A stretch of 64,000 nucleotides of DNA from Mesostigma viride (taxonomy: Eukaryota; Streptophyta; Mesostigmatophyceae; Mesostigmatales; Mesostigmataceae): positions 33,501-97,500 of the forward strand of contig RPFO01001486.1 in the NCBI GenBank assembly GCA_009746045.1, in the 5' to 3' direction. The notes beneath the pieces are model-generated. The model saw only the letters and a list, made by a program, of their open reading frames with translations, searched no databases and was not told where the DNA came from. The position numbers were made by a program, and so were the translations under genes. How positions within the stretch are numbered: position 1 is the stretch's first letter; each line of letters starts with the position of its first letter. Below are positions 11,413 to 19,460 of the stretch, in pieces.

Positions 11413-11840
11413 TTCACCTTTGCGGAGTGTCTGATCAGAATATACGCTTGGCTGATTTCGATAGTACCGGCTACGCCCCCTTCTACTAAAAAGAAGGATT
11501 CAGCCGTGTTCAGCCCGTCTCACGGTGCGAGACTGAACAAGTCTCGCGTGCAGACACGTGTGTAGTACTCCTACACACAGATCTCGAGTGATTTATCTAG
11601 TACCAAATCCGAAAGGCTTGCATCACTCCCCGGACAGGAGAACTTTTGCGGATGACTGTAGGTGTAAGTTGGCGATGCCATGGTATCCGGAGACGTCCGT
11701 CCTATAGTCAGCAAAATTGGTGCGAGAGGTCCCCAGTTCGATTCCGGTCGGATTCATTTGCAGATCGCGTTTTCCGCGTTTTCCGCGGCCTGGCACTGAA
11801 CGCAAAGGTTTTCACCTTTGCGGAGTGTCTGATCAGAATA
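11413..11840 (+). mobile_element. tRNA-related short insertion with terminal direct repeats
   Basis: Inserted into the O1-A fragment between two copies of ATATGCCCC. TTCACCTTTGCGGAGTGTCTGATCAGA occurs just inside both ends (about 11,410 and 11,811), so the unit is bounded by direct repeats of about 27 bp. It contains the tRNA-like segment at 11,696-11,752. No ORF. A SINE or a small terminal-repeat non-autonomous element. Confidence 0.6.
11696..11752 (+). other. Truncated tRNA-like sequence (Glu/Asp type)
   Basis: The 5' TCCGTCC pairs with 3' GGTCGGA at six of seven positions. TATAGTC resembles the D-arm/A-box of tRNA-Glu and tRNA-Asp, and AGTTCGATTCC fits the B-box. The total is 57 nt, so the anticodon arm is missing and it cannot be a working tRNA. 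It could still serve as an internal pol III promoter. Confidence 0.5.
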
Positions 11841-11984
11841 TGCCCCGGCCTTCTCAGGGATATGTGCTACATGTACTCCCAACGGACTGGTTATGTTTCT
11901 AATTAATGAATGGATTTCAGTCGCCTTTTCAACGGTTCCTTGTAGTGCACAAGATTGAAGGATGGAGCGGGTATAGGATCTAGA

Positions 11985-12362
11985 TTAGTACTTTTCGAGG
12001 CGTCTCAAGGGGTTCGAGCCTGCCTTGGACATCCTTAACGATCGCGAAAAGGGCGCGGCGGTGGCCCTGGTTAATTACCGGGCCTGTCCGACCTGATTTA
12101 TGCGGATGACCACCCTCATCGAGCGCCCCGAGCACATTCAGACCTGGCTGGACTGTTTGGGCTTGGAGGCACGGGCGGTGCATGGGGTTGGAGATTACAT
12201 GTAGTGTCAAAACCGAGGCAATGGTGATTGGGGCTACCATGCAGTTGCCCGCCGCGGCCGCTGCTGCTAGACGGGGCGGAGGGCCCGTTCCGTGAGCGCT
12301 TCAATTAAGCTGCTGGGGAGCATGCTCCCCGACACCGCCGATGATGTGGACACCGGCCGCAT
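11985..12362 (+). mobile_element. LineY fragment, left half (target of LineX)
   Basis: Matches the LineY reverse transcriptase segment at about 31,370-31,700, with YADD-region and following motifs, but has frameshifts. It is interrupted at 12,362 by the LineX insertion and resumes at 17,684-17,783 (TSD CACCGGCCGCAT). It holds the sequence around LIYADDTTLI in broken frame. Confidence 0.8.
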
Positions 12363-12420
12363 TAATTAATTAATTAATTAGACTCGTGCTCCCGTTGGGG
12401 AGTCACGGAGCATTAACCCC
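12363..12420 (-). other. LineX 3' tail: stem-loop plus (TTAA)n
   Basis: In element sense the RNA ends with GACTCCCCAACGGGAGCACG, where CTCCC and GGGAG can pair around CAAC, followed by CTAATTAATTAATT. The same tail ends O1-B copies; O1-A copies end in the shorter ACTCC-CAAC-GGAGT. Probably the recognition site for target-primed reverse transcription. Confidence 0.7.
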
Positions 12421-12696
12421 GATGGATGGATGGATGGGTGCACACATTCCTACCGGTCTAATCTATCTACATTGGCTACATACTACGTCTATCTAACAAC
12501 ATTCTAACTACAACATCTATCTAGGCAGCCGCACGCTGCCCTAGGGGGAGCTATCTAGCGTGTCTCCCGCGGGATTGCACACGCGGGCGCTTCCCCACTG
12601 GGGGGGGCTCGTTGTCCTCTATGACCTGGGCCCACTTGGCCTTGTCCATCATCTTCTTCCAAATCACGGAGAGGCCTAGGCCCCCCATGTCCTCTA

Positions 12697-15600
12697 CTAG
12701 CTGTTCTTGAAGGTGCGGGCCTTGCGGCGTCTAACATCACTGGGCCCAGCCCACGTCAGGAGGTGCCGGCCAGGCTGGGCTGGTCGCAGTCCTGCGGGGG
12801 GGCCACGTGAGGTGTCTACCTGGTTGGTGCGAGCTAGGTGCCCTACTAGCTGCAGGCGGCGTTGCTTAATTGTGCTGGTGATATAGGGCATGCCCTGGTA
12901 CAGGTCCTCATTGCGGACATGAGCAGCATATCCTACTCTGAAAATGGAACGCAGCATGCTGGTGACCGCGCCGTCCAGCTTGCGGGCCAGGTCGGCGGTG
13001 AGGGTCCACGTCTCGGCGCCATACGTGAGAACAGGAAGGACGAGGACCTTGAACAGGTCCTGTTTCTCGATCTTGCCCAGGGGCTTGCGCCACAGGGCCC
13101 GGTACTGGCGTAAAGCGTGCCAGGCGAGGGAGATGCGGTGGTCCACATCAACCTCGCAGCTAGGGAGCAGGCTGCCCAGCAGCTTAACGCGGTCCCGATA
13201 CAGGACTCGAGAGCCGTCTAGGAGATAGAGGGGCGGCGCTGGGTTGGTGAGCCCAACCGCCAGGGCCTCTGTCTTCTTGCTGACCTCAAGCCCCACTGCA
13301 CGGGCCTCGAGAGCCAGGCAGTCAAGCCATGTCTGCACGTGCTCAGTGTCCTCGAAGAGGGTGGTGTCGTCTGCGTAAATGATGTCTGCTAGCCGAATCT
13401 CCGTGTCCGCACCGCCATGCCAGAATTTGTTAGCAACCTGCACTCCTGGTTCCCTGCCCACGATGCGGGCAAATCGCTTGCGCGCCTGAATCATTACGTA
13501 TTCGACAACAATAATGAACAGGTAGGGCGACAGCACGCAGCCCTGCCACACACCCTTCTGTAAAGGGCATGGGGGCGTGGTCCCGTAAGAAGTGCGCACC
13601 GAAGTGGTGGACCCTTCATACAGGTTGCGGATGACAGCAATCAGGGGGCGGGGGATCCGGAACAACTCGAGGATGTCCCAAAGCGCAGGCCAGAAAACCG
13701 AATCGAAGGCTTTGATGAAGTCCACCAGCACAAGGTGCAAAGGGGACTCACCAGGCTGAAGGCGTTGCAGTTCCTCCACCAGTCGGCGAGTAGCGAAGAG
13801 CGCCTGTACTGTGTTGCGACCTGAACGGAAGCCGTGCTGAGTCTCGCTGAGGTGACCGTCCAGGGCCGTGCGCAGGCGGTTCAGGATGAGCCGCATAAGA
13901 AGCTTGAGGGGGGCACTTTGAATGCACACCCCTCTGTAGTTGCCGGGGTCGGCAGGCGACCCCTTGTTCTTGTACAGCATCGTGCGAAAACTGTGTTGCC
14001 AGGCCGCTGGAGGTGGTTGCGACGACAGCAGAAGGCGGTTGCAGATGTCCCGGAAGAGCAGCATAACACCTGTGTCCTCGAATTCGGCTGCAAGTTTTAC
14101 AACTGCGGCCGGAATCTCGTCAGAGCCGGTGGCTGCGTCATAACGCAGGCGCTGGACCGCCTCCGTGACCTCGCGAGAGGTGAAAGGAGGCATGTCAGAC
14201 GGGTCGCCAAGTGGGCCGACCAGCGGGGGGACTAGGTAGTCCGCCGCTGACCTAGGCGGGGCCGGGGGCCCTGCGGGGCCGGCCAGGGCGGCCGGGCGGG
14301 CGGCGGCGGCTGGGAGCAGGGGTGGGGGCGGCGCAGCTGTCCCCACGACCTCGGCCGTGGCCGTGGCCCAGGTACGAAGCCGCTTGGCTGGGGCGCCGGG
14401 GACGTCGTGGCGGTGGGGCCGGCCGAGGCCGTCCGGGTGCCCGAGGCGCTTGTACCAGAACCAGGCCCCCTTGCCGTCGTGCTTCTGCTGGCAGCTGCGC
14501 AGGTCCTTGACCATCTGCTGAGCATCTGCCTTCTCAGCCTGCTCGTAGGCGGCCCTCAGAGCTGCTTGCAGCCCAGGTTTGGCGATCGGATCTCTGTTGC
14601 GGCGGAGCATCTGCCTGGCGGCGACCACTGTCGGTGCGTGACGGTGGACAGCAAGCTGCCGACGCGGAGGCAAGGTGGGGAGGGTGCGGGCAGCCAGGCG
14701 ATACTTGGCGGCGACACCACGGAGGATCACTGAAATATCCCCCGGCGGCGGAATGGCGTGTAACTGCTGTCGGCTGCCCCCGGCGTCGAATACGGCCAGG
14801 AAATCATCCCTGTGCGACATAGCGGCCTGCTCTGCTGCTGACATCTTGTCGGCATCCTTCAGCACAATCCGGAGCACTTTCAGATCTGGCTGAGGTGCCA
14901 GCTGTCGCGACGGTTTCACCCCAGGAAACCGCAATCTGATGCGAGCGAGCACGAGACGATGATCAGATTCCACCGTGCTGACAGAATCTTGCAGGACGCG
15001 AGCATCGACAACTGAGGGGCGCTGAGCCCGACGTACGCAGACATAATCAAGGCACACCACCCGATCCGACGGCCCAAAAAAGGTGGCCAGCTGCTCAGCG
15101 GGGCGTGCGAAAGAAGCATTGCATGCAACCAGCGCAGATTCTGCCAGCAGATTCGCAAATAAAGGCGTGTTACCGTTGGCTGTCGTGTTGGTTGGGGAAT
15201 ACTGAGCGCCCCCAGTGCCAACTGGCAGCGTGGCGTTGGCGTCGAGCAGCATAACCAGGAAGTGCCGAGCTGGGATGTTGGCCTCCTCCTCCTTGAGGGC
15301 GTCGAAGAAGGCCTCACGTTCCGCCTGAGCTCGACCCGCATGTGGTGCATATCCCACGATAACGGTTAGCGTGTGGTGTGAATGGCCCTCAGTGGCCGAA
15401 AAAGTGGCCACTAGCACACGCGGGGACCGCAGCACGATGGACTGGAGCTGCTCTGATGCTGCCGGCGAGCACAAGAGGCCCACACCACCTTGGCCCGGCG
15501 CGTCGCCGCCACCATAGTGGAACCGCCAGCCTGCCGCAGGTCGTCGACCAGCAGACCGTTGACCGCGTGCTGAGGGTCAACGGTGCGTCGGTGCTCCTGG

Positions 15601-15710
15601 ACTCCAAGAACAGCGATCTTGTTGTCGGCGCACAGGGCGATCAGCTCGTCGACGCGTTGGCGTGCTGGGGTGCCGCCGCTCGTAGAAGGATCTGCAGGGA
15701 GGGTGCGCAC
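12697..15710 (-). CDS. LineX ORF2: APE endonuclease and reverse transcriptase
   Basis: The main open frame, 15,483-12,697, has 928 codons. Its N-terminus, in another frame from about 15,710, carries the first endonuclease motif (VLGVQEHRR), so one frameshift near 15,500 breaks this copy. Endonuclease motifs in order: the Glu just named, LLDANATL, and the terminal SDHRLV. Reverse transcriptase motifs: YKNKGSPADPGNYRGV, GFRSGRNT, VDFIKAFDSV, KGVWQGCVLSPYLF and the catalytic IIYADDTTL. A C-terminal LTYGAETW...RRLQLVGHLARTNQ segment follows. The enzyme would nick the target and copy the element RNA onto it. LineX copy A is open across the frameshift, so the parent gene was intact. Confidence 0.92.
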
Positions 15711-15755
15711 GTTAAAACTTGCAATGCCAAGAATGGGCCGTTGCCCTATTAGCGG

Positions 15756-15840
15756 GGGGGTGGGGGTGGGGGTGGGGGTGGAGAAGGGTAGTGCTGGAGG
15801 TGGGGGTGGGGGTGGGGGGGGGGGGAGGGGGAGGGTGGCG
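15756..15840. repeat. G-rich tract between LineX ORF1 and ORF2
   Basis: (GGGGGT)n and (G)n runs on the plus strand, matching the tract at 2,614-2,713 in LineX copy A. Confidence 0.8.
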
Positions 15841-16124
15841 ATTGGGGTTAATGCTTGTCAACGCATGGAGGCTTTCTTTCAGGACGGATATGCGTCGTCT
15901 CCGTCCTGGCTGGGGTCGCCGGCGTGTCGACTGGGCCTCATCCCGCTCAAGGCGGGCTAGGAGGCGTGTAAGGCTGGTAAATTGGCGGGAAGGTTGACCG
16001 TGGCGTGCCTGGCGACCTTGCATCCTGATCATGCTCGCACGGTGCGACATGAGGATGGAAAGGGGCTTGTTTATAAAGGCTGTGCCCAAAGCCTATTGTA
16101 CCGCGAGGCCGCGAGGGTGTGCCC

Positions 16125-17474
16125 TTACCGGGCGCCATCCATACCCGGGACGTGCGTAGACGATGATGACGCAGCTGGGGCGGGCCTGGGACGGCCCGAC
16201 TTGTGCCGCTTGTTAGGAGCCTGCGCCTCCGTGCGCTGGCCGTTGATGAATAGCACGGGGGTGTCGTGGACGAGGCGGACGTAGACCTTCTGGCTCCCGC
16301 TGGCCTTGATCGCCACGTCGCTGCCCAGCAGACCATTCTTGATGACTAGCTGGGCCGGTGAGAGGAGGTCGTCGAGGCTCGGCGCGTTCTTCCCGCCTAG
16401 GAGCTTGCGGGCCTGGAGTACCTTCACCTTGCTGGCCACATTCGCGAAGGTCACCCGGATGGGGCCAGGCTGGCCCGCCATCCAGGCTGCCGACTCAATG
16501 CGGATGCGTTCGTTGCCCAGTTGCAGCCTGCCCACGATGAGGCTGTGGTACAGGTGTTGCGCTAGCATCAGGTCCGTTTCAGGCTGCTGTGCGACCTGGA
16601 AATACCGGACCACTATACTGCGTGAGCGCAGGTCCTCCTCGACCGCAGTCTTGTGGGCTGCAGCCCCCCTGCGTGCTGCATCCTCCATTAGGTTGGCAAT
16701 GTCCGTCTGTTTGACCATGTTAGCGTAGCTGGTGGCCGGTGCGGGGGCTGCTGGCTGGGGAGGTGTGGCCAGGGCGGCCTTGACCTCGGCAATGCTGGAT
16801 TGGAGCGCAGCAGTGTCTTGACGGATAGCGGTGAACAAGGTGCCGAGTTGGGCAGCCATGTCTGCGACTTTCTTATTGAGCTTGTGCAGGTCTGCTGCTT
16901 CCGGGGAAGCGTCAGGGGTGTTGGCGGTGCCATGGTCGGCGGCCTCGAAAGCGGCAAAGAGTGCCCGGAGGCAGGGGGCCTGCGCGTGGCTCAGGAAAAC
17001 AGAAAGTCGAAGCTCTGGCTCGTCCATGACGGCAAGCTCGTCCACGGAAATGGTCTCGCCAAGCGTGCCAGGAAAATAGATCGGAGTTTTGTTGTCGTCC
17101 ATGAGGTGCAGGATAGCCCGCGCCTCCTCGGCGGTAAGCGAAAAGAACCGGTGCTCGGCAACAACCTTGCCAGGCATGAAGTCCGCTGGGTCAAACTCAG
17201 CGTCGGCGATGGCGTCGTCGTCGTCGTCGTCAAGGGGGTCGGTCTCACGGGAAACCTCGCTGGAAGAAGGAGCCGCAGGCGGAGGGATCTGGCTGTCCAT
17301 CTCGTCGACGGGGCCGGAGCAATGCCGCTTAGACGAAACGTTAATGGCGGCATCAGCAGACGATGGCTGGGTCGCAATGGTGTCCACAGCGTCGACTAGT
17401 TGCGTGATGGTATGAGGCGCTGATTCCCCCCCATCGGCGGGGGAGTGGGAGGCGGCTGAAGGTGATTCCGCCAT
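16125..17474 (-). CDS. LineX ORF1p: L1-type RNA-binding protein
   Basis: Intact 449-codon frame. The first 110 residues are low-complexity and acidic (six consecutive Asp). A helical, coiled-coil-like segment follows (about 190-240), then ATSYANMVKQ, an RRM-like region (RSIVVRYFQ ... IRVTFANVASKVKVLQARKLL) and a C-terminal domain with LDDLLSPAQ. This order matches the L1 ORF1p (Transposase_22) plan and the ORF1s of O1-A and O1-B, where ADMLKQ and LDDDLTLAQ sit at equivalent points. It likely coats the element RNA and acts as a nucleic acid chaperone. It is separated from ORF2 by about 400 bp. Confidence 0.8.
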   Translation of the reverse strand: MAESPSAASHSPADGGESAPHTITQLVDAVDTIATQPSSADAAINVSSKRHCSGPVDEMDSQIPPPAAPSSSEVSRETDPLDDDDDDAIADAEFDPADFMPGKVVAEHRFFSLTAEEARAILHLMDDNKTPIYFPGTLGETISVDELAVMDEPELRLSVFLSHAQAPCLRALFAAFEAADHGTANTPDASPEAADLHKLNKKVADMAAQLGTLFTAIRQDTAALQSSIAEVKAALATPPQPAAPAPATSYANMVKQTDIANLMEDAARRGAAAHKTAVEEDLRSRSIVVRYFQVAQQPETDLMLAQHLYHSLIVGRLQLGNERIRIESAAWMAGQPGPIRVTFANVASKVKVLQARKLLGGKNAPSLDDLLSPAQLVIKNGLLGSDVAIKASGSQKVYVRLVHDTPVLFINGQRTEAQAPNKRHKSGRPRPAPAASSSSTHVPGMDGAR

Positions 17475-17683
17475 GGCTACTTTCCGGAAAATACGATCCC
17501 TGCCTGCGCTGCGTTTTATGATATTGCGCTAAATCTTGGGCGATGGCGGCTGAAAATTATATCATCGTGTTCGTCATTAAAAGACGCATCTACTGCAATT
17601 TACCCGGCCAAATTTCATGCCCGGATGTAAAAGTTATGAGCATTCTCGGCATCCATAGCTCGCCACACCTTCATAATTGGCAT

Positions 17684-17783
17684 CACCGGCCGCATGGCCT
17701 GGGCTAGGCTCCGCTCGCTCGATCAACACCTACTCGCACTCGAAGGACCTAGCTGGGCGAGGACCGCAAGCGCGAGTGCTCTT
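17684..17783 (+). mobile_element. LineY fragment, right half
   Basis: Continuation of the LineY copy split by LineX; it corresponds to 31,700-31,790 of the other LineY copy (CAACACCTACT...CTCGAAGG). It ends where (TTAA)n begins. Confidence 0.75.
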
Positions 17784-18060
17784 CAATTAATTAATTAATT
17801 AATTAATTAATTAATTAATTAATTAATTAATTAATTAATTAAGAGCATAGCTGGTTGTCTCCTTGATAGCTCCGTGGGGAGCATTGAATTGAATTGAATT
17901 GAATTGAATTGAATCGAATTGAATTGAATTGAATTGAATTGAATTGAATTGAATTGAATTGAATTGAATTGAATTGAATTGAATTGTAACATAACTCCGT
18001 TGGGAGTATTAACTAATTAATTAATTAATTAATTAGTAACATAACTCCGTTGCATGGGAG
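17784..18060 (-). repeat. Three stacked retroelement tails with (TTAA)n and (GAATT)n
   Basis: Three stem-loops of the CTCC-loop-GGAG type (about 17,870, 17,995 and 18,045) are separated by (AATT)n at 17,787-17,840, (GAATT)n at 17,886-17,986 and (TTAA)n at 18,010-18,034. An 18-bp scrap of the PLE terminal repeat (GGTTGTCTCCTTGAT) is at about 17,853. These are 3' ends of successive insertions into each other's tails. Confidence 0.75.
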
Positions 18061-18850
18061 TACATGTAGCACATATCCCGGATAAGGGGCATATGGCTTT
18101 TAATACATTCTGGGCTACTTCCTGCAAGAGTGGAATGTAAGCAACACTTGCTCTAGGTGCCTCAAGGGCACCGGCACCACCATGCTCGCTGTCTCGGGTT
18201 CAACCCAACTAAGGGGATCCCGGCACGGGGGAGGAAGATCATCGTGGCTAGCTATACAGGAGCTCACATGGGTCTTATTGCACCCACAGTTTGCCGGATC
18301 GTTAGCCTGTCCTTTTAGCTAGCCGCGCCCGATTGCAGCTGTGGCATGCCTTTGGCATGAAGGAGACTGGGGGTCTCTGCCCTTTCTCCTGTAGTGCACA
18401 CACAGGGATTAAAAGCACTTCGGTGCTCCGTGACTCCCCAACTGGAGCACGAGTTTAATTAATTAATTAATTAATTATACAGGAGCTAGGGGCATGGCTT
18501 CTCGAAAGAGAGCATCTCTCTGCAGTCTGCATAGGCATAGCATGGCTAAATTCTTAGTGCAACGTTCATGGGAGGTCCCAAGTATAGGCAGGGCGTGGCT
18601 AAATTCTGAAGGCATCATCCATTTTAATCCCTGAGAAGGGGCCGTATATGGCCTATAATACACTCTGGGCTACTTTCTGCAAGAGTAGGGTGTAAACTAC
18701 ACCTGCTCTGGGTGCACAAAGTGCACCTGCACACCACTATGTATTCAGGCACCTACCTAAAGGCCCCGACATAGGGGGGAAGATCATCATGGCTAGAGCG
18801 TGGCATCTCAGCAGAGAGCAGCTGTCTGCGCTGGCACAGCATTTAACTAA
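18061..18850 (-). mobile_element. O1-A 3' fragments with an O1-B fragment inserted
   Basis: The O1-A 3' UTR reads on the minus strand from about 18,626 down to 18,061. It is interrupted by a 5'-truncated O1-B tail (18,265-18,475, plus) with TSD TATACAGGAGCT (18,253-18,264 and 18,476-18,487). A second O1-A 3' UTR scrap fills about 18,630-18,850. No reading frame. Confidence 0.75.
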
Positions 18851-19019
18851 TACTAGCTGGAGGGAGGCGCGATCATCTACGTTGCCCACAAGCCCTGGCA
18901 GGCGACCCCTGCTCCATATGCAGCAAACCCATGCAGCCTAGGGGAATAGCGCCCCAGCCCAGGGGGATATAGCAGAAGTGTAGTAGAATAGTATAAGGCT
19001 TAGCCGACGTGGCCCGGCC
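18851..19019 (+). mobile_element. O1-A scrap: end of ORF1 and start of 3' UTR
   Basis: Encodes a piece of the YVAHKPWQATP C-terminus, then the typical GGGGATATAGCAG...TAGTGTAG 3' UTR start. Confidence 0.65.
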
Positions 19020-19460
19020 ACGCTTATATATATATTTAAAAAATATAATTACTTACAGCAGAGTGAAATCACTCAAACCAAAGCAAACGCCCAGCTATAA
19101 ACCTATACTGATACAGAGCCATGTCAAAGCTCTATACTTATATATATATGTTCCGGGAGGACCGGCTGGACCTGGAAGGCCAGCGGGCCCCATGGTCGGC
19201 GCGGACCTGGACGTCATATTGGCGTCAGCGCTTGTCGGTGGCGCTGACTCGGGCCATGGCTGACATCATGCTCTGCCGTACGCGGGCTGATTTTGCGGTG
19301 CAGCAGGGCTATTAGGTTCCTCCCGTTAGGCGTTTCCATTGGTCTTATCGTAGTATAGAGCTTTGACATGGCTCTGTATATAGGTTTATAGCTGGGCGTT
19401 TGCTTTGGTTTGAGTGATTTCACTCTGTTGTAAGTAATTATATTTTTAATATATATATTC
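19020..19460 (+). mobile_element. LineR 3'-end fragments in head-to-head inverted repeat
   Basis: The plus-strand piece at about 19,140-19,460 encodes the LineR C-terminus (REDRLDLEGQRAPWSARTW ... RTRADF) and its 3' UTR. An inverted copy of the same 3' UTR lies at 19,023-19,135, so the arms 19,023-19,135 and 19,350-19,460 are inverted repeats of about 110 bp. Both arms end in AT-rich TATATATTTTTAA-like tails. Confidence 0.75.

Larger units (their letters stand above)
9138..11905 (+). mobile_element. O1-A 3' fragment, split by two later insertions
   Basis: The O1-A 3' UTR runs 9,138-9,208, resumes at 11,367-11,412 and resumes again at about 11,841-11,905, where its stem-loop and tail begin. 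The first gap is the O1-B element with a 12-bp TSD. The second is a tRNA-like insertion with ATATGCCCC at both edges. Rejoining the pieces gives the normal O1-A order seen at 48,420-48,600. Confidence 0.8.
12363..17683 (-). mobile_element. LineX: full-length APE-type LINE retrotransposon
   Basis: A 5,321-bp element flanked by perfect 12-bp TSDs CACCGGCCGCAT (12,351-12,362 and 17,684-17,695), inserted into a LineY copy. In sense orientation it has a 5' UTR, ORF1 (17,474-16,125), a C-rich spacer, ORF2 (about 15,710-12,697), a 3' UTR, a stem-loop (CTCCC-CAAC-GGGAG) and (TTAA)n. The 5' UTR shares GCTCATAACTTT and GATATAATTTTC phrases with O1-A. The coding order and C-terminal LTYGAETW...RRLQLVGHLAR segment fit an RTE- or L1-like APE LINE; the clade is not resolved here. 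It is nearly intact. Confidence 0.92.
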
